Source: Cliona cf. orientalis
Lineage: Eukaryota > Porifera > Demospongiae > Clionaida > Clionaidae
Direction of reading: 5' to 3'
Assembly: GCA_963930775.1 (NCBI GenBank)
Contig: OZ005705.1
Location: forward strand, 1,178,001 to 1,242,000
DNA: 64,000 bases
The notes under the pieces are model-generated. The model worked only from the letters and a program-made list of their open reading frames with translations. It was not told the origin of the DNA and ran no database searches. Below, piece after piece: positions 52,557 through 63,431 of this stretch; the first letter of the stretch is position 1, and the number at the start of each line of letters is the position of its first letter. The translations under genes were made by a program, and so were the position numbers.

Positions 52557-53752
52557 TTATTTAAATATTAGCCAGGTCTGTGGGTTCTTTGTCATCAACT
52601 GAGTGACAATATCCTTCGGAATACCTCTGTCCTCCATTTTTGGTGCAACATGTTCGAGAATGTGAGTATATCCGTGCCCTCCGTAGCAGGTCTAAGAAGA
52701 AAGGTAGGACATAAATGCCAATCATGAATTTCCAGGGAAAAATTATTATAATTACTAATTTGACACACCATTCTATGCTTTGTGTGGATGTCTTGGGATA
52801 TCAGGATTTTGTCTGCAAACCCGTTGTCAACTAGGAGTTTTATCTTTTCAATCTTTTGAGCATCGGATGGGAAGTCTTTATCTGCGATAAACTGAAAAAA
52901 AACAATAATTTTCTTTATGATTGATATATACCTGCAGTAGTCTATAATATACCTGATAGTGTGAACACTCTACTCCAAAGAGATCATACTCTAGCTATAT
53001 AGCAGCCTCTCCTTGCCAGTCTCAACACATTCTCGTCTTGAAAGACAGTCCTGTCCATGTGGGCAATCACTGTGTGGCTCACATCAGCTCCAGCTGCTTC
53101 CAGAATGTCAAGGATTTCAAGCGGCGCCTCTTCTCCCACCCCAGGGTGAATCATTAGAGGGGCTCCTGTTAGAAAAAAAAAGGAATTAATAGTTAATAGT
53201 TAATGTACTGCTATAGGTATGCAATGTGGTGGGAAACTCTAAACGAAGGGTGATGACTATCATTAATTGTGCATGTATGTATACATGATTGTGTTAGCCT
53301 TGCCCCCAGGCTCTAAATAGGGCGTGGGCCTGGTATGTACGCATGATAATAATTATCATAATCTATGGACATAAATGTTCTGTTACGATGTATTGTGAGT
53401 GCAGCTATATAATATTATAGCTATAGTATATACTATCCACCTGTTCTTTGCTGGGCAATGGCAGCTGCTTGGAGTGACTTCTTCTCGCTGTCTGTGAGCG
53501 GTGAGGAGCAGCCGACCTCTCCAATCAGTCCACACCGTACCTCACTCCCTCCAATGCCATTCATGATCTCATCAATCAAAAACTCAGCTCGCTAGATCAA
53601 TGCACAGCAATTATTTTTACTTCATCTATCAAGTTCCTACAAGTACACCGTAGCCTACCTCTTCAATAGTCATGAGTTTTATGTTCTCAGGTGTCAAAGG
53701 GTCGACGTAGAATGCTGTCCCTGCTACAATATGGACCCATTCTGCGTGCTGG
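52557..53752 (-). pseudogene. PTER pseudogene, 5'-truncated and frameshifted
   Basis: Five exons match PTER exons 4-8: 53752-53660 (partial), 53591-53441, 53165-52953, 52891-52769 and 52691-52557, with splice sites and the stop codon preserved. Exons 1-3 and the 5' part of exon 4 are not found upstream; homology stops at QHAEWVHIVAG. In exon 6 there is a net four-base insertion just after the codons for RRGCY (around 52999-53004, TATATAG). It shifts the frame and brings in TGA a few codons later; beyond it the LEYDLFG motif resumes in another frame. The SHDIH motif reads SQDIH. The truncation and frameshift together indicate a dead copy, though the decay is recent. Boundaries of the first exon are approximate. 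Confidence 0.85.
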
Positions 53753-53759
53753 TATAAAA

Positions 53760-54754
53760 AATTTCTCCCCAAGTGCTCCCAATTCCCCCAAACATTTTAC
53801 GCGCAGGAAATCTTTTTTTTTTTTTTTTTCTACTTAGTAGTGTTTAAGAAGTTGTTGTGGTTAATAGTTAAGAAAGAATGCTTTGATCTTGCTTTGATGT
53901 GGGCAATTACCGGTCTTTTCTTCAGGGGCCACTTCCGGTCGCTAATTACAAGCGCATAATCATCCCTGGCCGATTCTGGACACGCCCACCTTCGACCAAA
54001 AGCACTCGTATGGCCTCTTCGGCCACGCCCCTCACGATTCGCTAATTGAATTAGCCAATCCTGACGCCCACGCAATTTAATGGAAATAGGCATACCCTAT
54101 ATCAAGCACAATATGTAGTAGAATGAGACTACAGCATAAAACTTTATCTTATAATTATAGACAAAGTCAAAGAAAAATCAGACAAAAGTTATATCTAAGA
54201 ATATAACTATTCATAACTAGTCAATAGAAAAAAACAACAACAAACGACAAGCCACACCCTCCATTCCTAGTCTCGCAAGCCACACCCTACTTCGTTCCGA
54301 GGGGTTCGAAACTGAAAGATAATGTATAGTCCCTGCATAGACTACCGTATAGCGGGAAATTTTCGAGGGAGAAAACTTTCACGAATTTCGCGATTTTTCA
54401 CCCATCCACGAAAGTTTTCTCCACGAAATTCTAGGCATGCCACACCCATTATGCGACCAGTTTTCCGCGAAATGCTCCTTTCCTACCGATCCGCGAAAGT
54501 TTTCTCCCTCGAAAATTTCCCGCTATACGGTATGATGTACAGTCTTGCTAAAGGGGGTGTGTCCAATTCCCAACGTGCAATTGCGCAACGTGCATGCACG
54601 TGACAAGCTTGTTCCGTGACGTCACTATAGAGCTATATGCGCGCGCGCGCGTTTCCAAGGCTTCAGAAATCTTTCGTGAAATCCTAATAATTATCTTCTT
54701 GAAATCTCACAAATCTGAGATCTCGAAAATCCATAACGTTCAACTAAGAGCAAA
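53760..54754. other. Intergenic region upstream of the kinase gene
   Basis: Contains a T-rich run (53812-53830), a palindromic MITE (listed separately) and an alternating GC run, GCGCGCGCGCGCG, near 54640, close to the kinase start. Open frames here have no recognisable relatives and are not called. Confidence 0.5.
54343..54532. mobile_element. MITE-like element with about 38-bp terminal inverted repeats
   Basis: The left end TACCGTATAGCGGGAAATTT continues through TCGAGGGAGAAAACTTTC. The right arm (about 54493-54532) is its near-perfect reverse complement, ending CGCTATACGGTA. The interior repeats GCGAAA and TTTTCTCC motifs in both orientations. About 190 bp, no coding capacity. It shares the TACCGTAT terminus with the element at 2180-2403 and may belong to the same superfamily. 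Confidence 0.85.
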
Positions 54755-57700
54755 ATGAGTGCTGGGCGAGCTAGGAAGTCGATCCAAGTGAAATACAAGA
54801 AGATTTCTTTCAAAGATCTCGAATTTGATCAAGGAGATGACGTGAGTACACGATACGGGGTGGTTGGCTCCCTTTGTTATGTCAACCCTCCCCCCCCCCC
54901 CCCCCCCCCTCAGGTTTTCGTGAGAGGTGAGTTCAGTGATGTGAAGAGAGTTCGATGGAACGAGAAGGTTGTTGCTGTCAAGTGCTTCACCTCGGCCGAT
55001 CGCAAGCATGGATTTTCAGAAGAGGTATACATTATAAACTCATGCATGGATCTACCTGTCTATTGCTTCAATTAATCTCCATCCCCCCCCCCCCCCCACC
55101 CACCATTTGAAACACAGCTTGTTTATCTGAGCCTGCTTCAGTCTCACAAGCACATCGTGGAGATGCATGGTGCCTGTGTCAGTGAACATGTAAGTTATTG
55201 CCACCTGGTTTGAATTATAACTCCCAGCAGTGGTGATTAATTAAAAATGGTGTACTTTTCCATAGCCCTTCATTGTCTTGGAGTTTGCACCAATGTCCCT
55301 GGAGAAAGGTGAGTCAAGGTTTGTTATGCCCAATATCATGCACCTCTCTACCGTAGAAACTTTAGATGGCTAAAGTATCCCATGCACTTACATGTATGAC
55401 GTAGGTCAAAGTTACCACCAGGGAAATATATACTGGATATTGTGCTGTGGTACAGCTAACTACTATAAGCACCTGTCCCAGTGGTCTTAGATCCAAATAC
55501 CTTAATCTCAATGAGTCATTAGTCCAAACTAGAGTTCAATCTAATTGGACCCTTGTAAATCCCCATAGAACCCTTGTTATGTCCTCAGTAGCAATTTACT
55601 TTTTTGCGGTTATTAAGTAATTATGGTGTAATCTATAAGGTAATCCTATGAGGTAATTATAAACTTGAAATTCAGTGAATATGTAGAGTATCTTGAGCGT
55701 GTATCTTACAAGCAGTGTGTTGCCTTCTCTGATGAACAGCGACGGCCGAATTTCATGCATTCTCTAGGCTGACATAACCCCGTGGATATAATAGATATCC
55801 CTGTGTTATATATAGCACACACCACGTGCCGCCAGACCGATCTGAAGTTCAGAAGCTGTACTGCGCTATTGAGTTCTTCTCAGCTTGGAAACTTTTCACT
55901 ATTGAGGTCGAGAGCCACTCATACTGTACCGTGAACCCACTATATTGACGACCTTTACCACATACACCATTTCCACTATGCAACTACTGAGGACATGGTC
56001 AAGTTTTCATAAAAGTTACATCTCAAGGCCATAGCTACGTAGCAATAAATTTCTAACCATCATGGCAACTTTGCTCAGGTAAGATACAGAAGGCTCACAG
56101 CTAGGCAGCTGGTGCGCGACAAGTGTGATTCTATTAAAAGCACATTTGTTGTCACTTGATGATTGATGGGAGTGGCTATTTGAGTTTAAGTCAACAGCTG
56201 ACCTGGTGCTTGTATAAGCTTGCACCAGTGTTGAGGAGATTGATTTTGCTTGATTTGTGACTTGCTATTAGTATTGTAAAGGCTTATTGCTAGGATCTAC
56301 GTTAGACTGTAGTTGCTAGGTTTCCATGTGATTTAGAATCCTTAGGCACTCCATAGAACCCTCGCTTTGCTCGGGTTCTACATGAATCCCTTTGGTTTTC
56401 TAAATAGCCACATAGAAATCTAGTAATCACGTATACTCAGACAGTGGGAATACAAATCAGTTAACTCTGGTCATCACTCGGGTAGTGTTTGGCACAAAGG
56501 TGTTTCTCTCTTATTACTATGCTTTGGCAGGAGAATTTTTATTGGCCACGCCTATTGATAACCCACTACAGGCGATATGCTTTCTGCTCAGGTGCGCACG
56601 TGCACAATGTAGCACAATCTGTAGGTATAGAAGTTGTCATGAGTGCTGCTGCAGCTCGCATCTCTGCAACTCAGATAGATACAGGGTGCAATGCACTCAC
56701 ATGTGGGTTATGTGCTCTAGAGAGCTCTAGTTACTTTATTCTATTTTCCTCCCCGGGCAGTCCTTCATGACAAAGGGAAGAAGCAGTATCGCTACCATGT
56801 GGAGCACGTGATGAGCTGGTCGAGGCAGATTGCCCTGGCACTGGAGTACATCCATAGCAAGGACATGCTACACAGAGACGTCAAGCCTTCAAAGTGAGCA
56901 CACTGTACTAGAAACTAGAGCTCTGTAGAGCACATATCCCGCGCGCACATTGCACAATCTACAGAGTTACCGTATATGTTTAAGGCGCCTTTCCGGACAT
57001 CAATTATTTTTAGGCGGCGCCTATTTAATTGGAACATATTGCCACGTGCAATATCATAACACCGCTGTATTGTCGATTAATCTATCAAGCTAGCAGTTTA
57101 GATGTCCAACTAAGCTGTCTCTTAATTTATATGGGCACTTACCTACTGCTTTGATGTCTTTCTGGAGTCAGAGACAACCCAGCAACTCGAGCATGATTCA
57201 GCGATCAGAGTGAAACTTCCAAAAAGAACTGAAACTAGAACCATATTTTTTTTGCTTTCGCCACTGTCATATTCACTGCGACTAAATAGTACTGGTTAGT
57301 AAAAGCACTTGAGCTCTGGCAAAACTTTGAGAACCGTTCTAATTGCAGCGCTTAGGCGCCTCCCTAATTTAGGCGCTCTTTGATCTGCTCGTGAATTTTT
57401 CGGTAATTGTACGTAGCTACTGGAGGTCCCGGTGACAAAAGCACTTTCTCTGCACCAGATCTGGACTACTAGGAGATATGAACTGATGCTTCCAATATTT
57501 TGTTGTAATAGTATAGCCGTCTTACGTTATGATTTGGTTCCATAGGGGCTGCAGATTTCAGCTCTGTCAGCGGGTGCGGATAGACTCAAGAGCATTATTA
57601 ATTTTGACGATCTTTACCAGTCTATTGTATTCTTGGCTACTTAGTTGTGTGCATGAGCAGAAACACACAATGGGCATGCATTGAGTAGGCACTGTCGATA

Positions 57701-60700
57701 GGATGGCATGGCTACGTTAGCCAACAAAAAGGCACTATTTGTGACGCCTGTGGACCATGTCCGTCGATTTGACGCCAGTTTTTCGCCGAATTCGATTGAT
57801 TTGTTGTGCTTACGAGTCACTTAGATGCCTACATCTTGAGATATGGTGATTTTTGTGCTCACGATGACAATAATAACGACACAACCAATTATTTTACCCC
57901 TTGTGCATGCGTGCGGGGTAATTAATACAATTTCTAGTTCGTCAGGAGGGGTAGAGGGATTCAGACATGTTCCAATACTATTATAGAAATTCTTGGGAGT
58001 GGAAATCAACTTTAGGGATGGGAAATCTCTGTGTTCCCCATGAATCCCTGCTAGTTCAAGCCTTTCCCATACCTTGTAAAGGGGTAATCTCGTTGACCAG
58101 ACCACTCCCTCTGTGCAGTGCTGGATGTAGTGCATCACTAGCATGCGGGAGGGAGGGTCTGGCCACTCTGGCACAGTTTTTGTGACAGACGTTGGAATAT
58201 GTGACCATCTATGATCACGAGAAAATCGGGCATATGGGATTTTTTTGTGAAAGTTGAGTTTGTTGTATGGTTGATAAGCTCTACCAGAGAGCTAACCCAC
58301 ATTCAAGTTTCAGACCGACTGTGAGCATCGTCGTGGAAGTACAGCACTTTGTTTGCAATCGTGTCACACCCCTAGAAATTACAGTCCAAAGGTGTTGCTA
58401 TGCACGTGTATGGCATTTCTGCATAGCTACCTACCTACGCGTGAACCAGAAATCAATTAATGAACCTGAGCAGAACTGTTTGAAATGAACTTCTACCATG
58501 GTTGTAACATTCTGACCAATCAGATTGCTAAATTACTTATCAAACCTACAAGAGATTTATCAACCTAACAAGTTATTTATCAATCTGCGAGTGGGGCGCG
58601 CACGCTTGAAAGGCAATTAAGTGGGTGGAGTAATTGGATGCAAGGTCAGCAGTTTTTCTAACTGCTGCGTGGCTGCTTCGATACCGCAAGAAGAACCGTC
58701 GTTTTTATACTTGATCAGCGAGATATCGTTGAAATAGATAACGAAGGCCGTGCTCACTGTATTGCAGGTCAGATTCTGGGAGCCTTGAAGAAAGGAAACC
58801 GCTTCAATCATCAATGACTATCGCGGTCGCTTGATCACGGCTGTGTTCGAGCGGTTCTAGTGCTCTTCATCGATACAGAAGGCCCTGAATGGCGAAGCGA
58901 ATGGCAGCGTAGGTACTCTAGCTACAGTATTAAATACTATTAAGCATAGTTTACCATGGTAGAAGTCGGTTATACACCTCGGTTACGGTAGCTATGGTGA
59001 TTTATCGTACCTCGTGCTCTGCGGGCCCTCAGTATGATAAATCCCATAGCCACCTACACCTCGGTGTATAACCTATACATAAAGATCAAGCAAGGGTCGA
59101 ATGGATATATACATGTAATTAAAAGTATTCTTGATACTGCATCCAGAATTTTCAAGGCGTAATGGGAGGGTGTGTTTTGGAAGGAATGAAGAGCCACATC
59201 ATAGCATTTATACTCTACCACTAAGATCAAAGGGAATTATGCCCTCAAATTTAAGTGCTTTAAGTATATTGGGGAGAACCCTGATATTAATTATTAAAAT
59301 TGTGTGCCTTATTTTCGTTTTATCATTCAGTATGTTGCTATTCAAGGATGGCCTATTGCTCAAGCTCAGCGACTTTGGTACAGCCAAGAAGTTGGAGCAC
59401 ACCCTCACCAATGCCGTGGGCACCATTAGATACATGGCCCCAGAGGTCATCAGAGGTACGTGCACCGCACTATTGGAACCAAGCAATATAGTATGAGATA
59501 CATGTGCAGGGGCTGATCCAGGATTTTTTGAAGGGGAGGTGGCTGGGGTAAAATATTCAAGTGACAACAGGTTATTGTATAGGTGGCCTAATCATTAGGC
59601 TAATGGTCTTTGGCCTTATGGTTCAAGCAAGCAGTTTTGTCTCTGTCTGAGGTGGCATGGAATACTCTAGGCTAGGTACACAGGTGTGATCATTAGACTA
59701 GTAGCTAAGTGACATTACTGATGACATCTTGCCGACGATGATATCAAATTTGTGTAGCTACAACAGTCACTTTAGCCCCGTTTACATGTACCAAACCAGT
59801 TTAAACTGAACCGGATTAAACGTGTTTACAGGTACATGCTTGACCCAAACAGTTAAGATATTCGTAACCCACTTCTAATCCACATCAGGACGTGGGTTAC
59901 AACCTGGGTTAACTCATTTGGTTTAAAGTGGATTAGCACATTTACACATAAGTGAGTTAGTTTGACTCAGATCCTGACCCAGTTAAGCCCTATGTGTAAA
60001 TGGGGCTATTGATGTTGCTGCTATAATCAATACTATATTTTCTCGTTATTAGGCGCATTTTGCTTATAAGTGCATATGACCGTTGACCTTGATATTATTA
60101 CCGTGCCCTCGCGAAAGAGGGCCCACTACGGAATGTCCGCCCACCCCCCACTTTGGGCTCAATTTCCTGCTAAGGTCTGGTGTTTACTCGAATATGCGCC
60201 CATGTGTAGTTGCCCTTGAAAACGCAGCTCAAATGGCTGGTTTATGAGGACTGAACTTCGTAAGTTCGATAACTAACGTACTAAACAACTGTAAAACGAA
60301 GCCTAGCTAGCTTTACTCCACGTTTCAGCAGAAATAAACTAACGCAAACGGCTAGCGATCGTAGCCACGCCCACATAATAGAGCTGCACTCAACGACACA
60401 CGGTGAAGAATCGCGGCTGCATGCCCTTGCTCTGAATTGGTCACAGTAACTGTGCTTGAATAAGGCTGAAATCAATAGTAGCCGCTGCTACTATTCATAT
60501 TAATATGAAGCTCGCGTGGGTATTAAACTTACCTGGGCGCTCTTTCGCGTATAAATGCGATACTGATACCTCAAATATCGGCCCACCCCCCAATCTTGCC
60601 ACAATGTAAGGTGCACCGCCCATGGGCCCTCTTTCGCGAGGGTATGGTATTATTATTATTATTATTTACAAGAAGACTGACCGCATCCTAAGTGGAAAAA

Positions 60701-62365
60701 AGTGTGTTCATTTAGCTAAAAAAAACATCTGCATTAGGAGGAACAAACTGAATTTAACAAGTTTAGATGTTATAATTATTATACCGACAGAATAGCCATC
60801 AGAGGCTTTGGTACCACTGGGCATATACCACCACTGATGCCCACAGAATAGCCATCAGAGACCTTAGTATTACTTGGCCGACCATCTTTTTTACCAAACA
60901 TAAATCCACAAGATGTACACTGTTTATTAAAAGCATAATTCAGTGTAGAACAATTATTGCACTTTTTTTTACCACGAGGCATATTATTCAACAATTCACT
61001 GACTGAATGATAGTAGCTAGATCACAACTTGAAATACTTTAACAACCAGCCACCACCAAAAGGACGACAATCAGTCAGTCAGCTTACACCATAAAGATTG
61101 ATAATACCACAAGATACAGTACTTGCTACCAAACCATGTGGTGCTTCATTATCTAGAGTATGAAGCAGCCAATGACGATCTTTATCTAGCTTTGCTTCAC
61201 TCTTAGACTTAGTCTAGTATTTAGCTATGGTGGGCTGATATTCGAGGTATCAGTATTGCGTTTATACGCGAAAGAGCGCCCAGGTAAGTTACCCACGCTG
61301 GCTTCATAATTTGAATAGTAGCAGCGGCTACTACCTTATTCAAGCACGGTTACCAATCCAGAGCAAGGGCGGCCACAATACTTCACCGTGTGTCGTTGAG
61401 TGCAGCTGTATTAAGTGGGCGTGGCTACGATCGCTAGCTGTGTACGATGGTTGATTTGTGCTGAAACTTGGCATAAAGCTAGCTAGGCTTAGTTTTACGG
61501 CTGTTTAGCACGTTACTTATCGATCTTACATAGGATATTCGAAGTTCAGTCCTCATAAACCAGCCATTTGAGCTGCATTTTCAAGGGCTGCTACACATGG
61601 GTGCATATTCGGGTAAGCACTAGACCTTAGCAGAAAATTGAGCCCAAAGTTGGGGGTGGGCCGACATTCCGTAGTGGGCCCTCTCTCGCGAGGGTACGGT
61701 ATATGAATAAGATGCATGCATAAATTTCCAGTAGCCAAAAATAGCATGCTATATGTATATGGGAAAATCCAAGAAAAATGTTCACTGTATCTAGCTTATT
61801 TTCAGAATATACGTTCAGGCTTAGCATTAATTCTGTGTTAATAGCAGCTCAACTGTACTGAGTATCACAGTTCCTTCCATTGTGCGCGTACTTAACACAC
61901 ATACGTACATGCATAATAATACACACGAACACCTGCACACACAAATGGTAGCTACACATGGTATATAGGTAATACTTGATATGATTGGGGCCACAAGATG
62001 CATGCAGGCTGCCCTGTAATATAATCATATCTACTTTGCCTATAATATACACATTGGTTGCTAGGTGATTATACAAACAACACACACAGTTGACACACAT
62101 AGAGAGAGGGGGAGAGAGTGAGTGAGTGCACGGGTGTGTGAATGTGTGTATGTTTATGTACGTGTGCATATGCACATGGGTTTGTGTATCTCTCACCATA
62201 TTGTCTCCCCTAATCTACATTGTATAGGGAGGAACTACAATGAGTCATGTGATGTTTTCAGCTTTGGAGTTGTGTTTTGGGAGATGATCACTCGAAGGCG
62301 GCCCACTCTTGGAGCTGGGAAGGGTCAGCACAGCAACATGGCAATTCTCTACGCTATGGCCAACG
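54755..62365 (+). CDS. TAK1 (MAP3K7)-like protein kinase, 3' end beyond the window
   Basis: Seven exons: 54755-54841, 54914-55024, 55118-55189, 55266-55308, 56761-56893, 59331-59455 and 62228-62365. They code 236 residues of a kinase catalytic domain; the last exon ends on a donor (AACG|GTGAGA) and no further exon is visible by 64,000. Kinase elements are VAVKC (Lys52), HRDVKPSN (Asp144), DFGTA (Asp163), YMAPEVIRG and DVFSFGVVFWEMITRRRP. DFGTA, NYNESCDVFS and ITRRRP resemble TAK1, an upstream kinase of NF-kappaB and JNK/p38 signalling, more than other kinases I know. The glycine loop is odd: VRGEFSDV where TAK1 has GRGAFGVV, so two of three glycines are missing. The C-terminal lobe and any regulatory tail are off-window. 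Confidence 0.88.
54891..54909. repeat. Poly-C tract serving as splice-acceptor pyrimidine tract
   Basis: A run of about 19 C ends in TCAG directly at the exon 2 acceptor of the kinase gene. A similar C-run (about 55084-55097) lies in intron 2. Such homopolymers are error-prone in assembly. Confidence 0.9.
56911..57919. mobile_element. Repeat element in kinase intron 5, related to 62711-63431
   Basis: The left part (ACTAGAGCTCTGTAGAGCAC, then ATATCCCGCGCGC) and the right part (GATTTTTGTGCTCACGA, a short ACGACA-rich stretch, then a palindrome TTACCCC...GGGGTAA) are both found in the same order in the element at 62711-63431. The interiors differ in length. No coding frame. The class is not determined; treating everything between the two ends as one element is an inference. 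Confidence 0.5.
58968..59073. repeat. Foldback palindrome of about 105 bp
   Basis: GGTTATACACCTCGGTTACG and onward to GTGATTTATC pairs with the segment GATAAATCCCATAGCC...GGTGTATAACC, with some mismatches, leaving a loop of about 25 bp. It lies in kinase intron 5, is non-coding and is probably a MITE remnant. Confidence 0.7.
59773..60008. mobile_element. MITE-like element in kinase intron 6
   Basis: The terminal inverted repeat TAGCCCCGTTTACA at 59773 pairs with TGTGTAAATGGGGCTA at 60008. The interior is rich in diverged AACCCACTT / CAGTTTAAACTG / GTTTAAAG palindromic motifs. About 236 bp, non-coding. Confidence 0.75.
60099..61701. mobile_element. Composite inverted-repeat element, long arms around a remnant coding segment
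   Basis: The left arm (60099-60650) has its own ends, TACCGTGCCCTCGCGAAAGA and an inverted match ending GCGAGGGTATGGTA. The right arm (about 61227-61701) is an inverted copy lacking the innermost 75 bp or so; it ends GCGAGGGTACGGTA. The arms are highly similar by eye across 450 bp or more. The 576-bp centre contains a small minus-strand frame with Zn-binding Cys pairs. It could be one foldback-type transposon with long terminal repeats, or two MITEs inserted head to head. It sits in kinase intron 6. Confidence 0.7.
60779..60994 (-). pseudogene. Zinc-ribbon-like fragment, probably transposon-derived
   Basis: The frame reads MPRGKKKCNNCSTLNYAF, then CTSCG, giving a CxxC...CxxC arrangement, followed by GRPSNTKVSDGYSVGISGG and a second partial SDGYSV-type repeat at the DNA level. 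The frame runs out without a conserved end. It lies between the inverted arms of the 60099-61701 element, so it is most easily read as a decayed transposon gene piece. No intact function is claimed. Confidence 0.4.
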
Positions 62366-62710
62366 GTGAGAGTGGGGAAAAGTAGTACAAGCTGCAAATA
62401 GCAGCATGTTGAATATTCAAGAGCCAGTACTGTATAGCGGATACCTTGGCGAGTAGTAATGGGCAATATACCGTCCATACCATGATACCGAGGTATTGAC
62501 TATAATATTATTATGTTATATACAAGACTTAGTATGTTTGATATGCCAACCATGGGATAATGTTACAAATATACATGAATTATTCACATAATGCCCCCCC
62601 CCCCCCCCCCCCCCCCCCCGCCGTAAGGACACTGAGCTGATTGTCTGAAACAATTGATTATGAGCTACATTTTGATCTTTGTTCCAGTTCCATAACAATT
62701 ACTGTTACAA
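62366..62710. other. Kinase intron 7, proximal part, with poly-C run
   Basis: No exon is seen. A C-homopolymer of about 35 bp (about 62585-62619) is present. The rest is AT-rich. Confidence 0.6.
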
Positions 62711-63431
62711 CTAGAGCTCATAGAGCACATACCCCGCGTGCCATGGCAATATCACCCATGGCCATGCCTCTTGTTGGAGACCTCTATTCTTTGAAGTTTA
62801 ATCTCTTGCTACTCATGAACTTTTTCGTTCCCATGATCACAAATGACATTAATTTTTTTGCTAGAAGTATGCTGTAGAGCAGCTCGAGCATGCACAGTAG
62901 ACTCCCTAGAGCAGCTCGAGCGTGCGCAATAGACTTCATGTGGTACTACTACCCTAGTAGGTGGGCGTGTCCGACATACTTGCACGATTTGTAGCTTCCC
63001 TGGATCTCTTGCTACCCATGAACTTTGTCGTTCCCTTCTGAGGTCCACGATCACAAATTTTGAGCTGGAAGTATGCTGTAGAGCCGCTCGAGCATGCACA
63101 GTAGACTCCCTGGAAATAGAGAGCAGCTCGAGCATGCGCAATAGACTTCAGGAGGTACTAGGTGGGCGTGTCCGAAGTAGGCGTGTCCGACATACTCGCA
63201 TGATTTGTAGCTTCCCTGGGTATTGCCTAGTGTTAAGAATGAGACAGAAGGTGTTTTTTCGCTGTCTTACATCATTTTATCCCATTTATTGATCCTACTT
63301 TTGCCTAAATGTTGAGATTCGCCGATTTTTGTGCTGACAGACGACAGACAACAGACAACAGACGACAGACAACAGACGACAGATAAACCGATTGCTTTAC
63401 CCCCTGCTGCGCATGCGCGCACGTGGGGTAA
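62711..63431. mobile_element. Second copy of the intronic repeat element, with internal duplication
   Basis: It starts ACTAGAGCTCATAGAGCACA, then TACCCCGCG, and ends with the palindrome TTACCCC...GCGCATGCGC...GGGGTAA, matching the ends of 56911-57919. An internal unit of about 205 bp is tandemly duplicated (about 62801-63003 and 63004-63222), each with AAGTATGCTGTAGAGC, GCTCGAGCATGCACAGTAGA and GATTTGTAGCTTCCCTGG. A (GACAGACAACA)-type short tandem repeat at 63337-63383 precedes the palindrome. Non-coding. Confidence 0.6.

Noticed and set aside
53830..54093. Minus-strand frame rich in Arg and Lys upstream of the kinase gene
   Set aside because: No recognisable domain, no splice context and no paralogue; the surrounding DNA looks repetitive.
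59131..59496. Plus-strand frame overlapping kinase exon 6 that begins about 200 bp before it
   Set aside because: Only the 59331-59455 part encodes kinase motifs after a good TTTTATCATTCAG acceptor; the rest is intron read-through.
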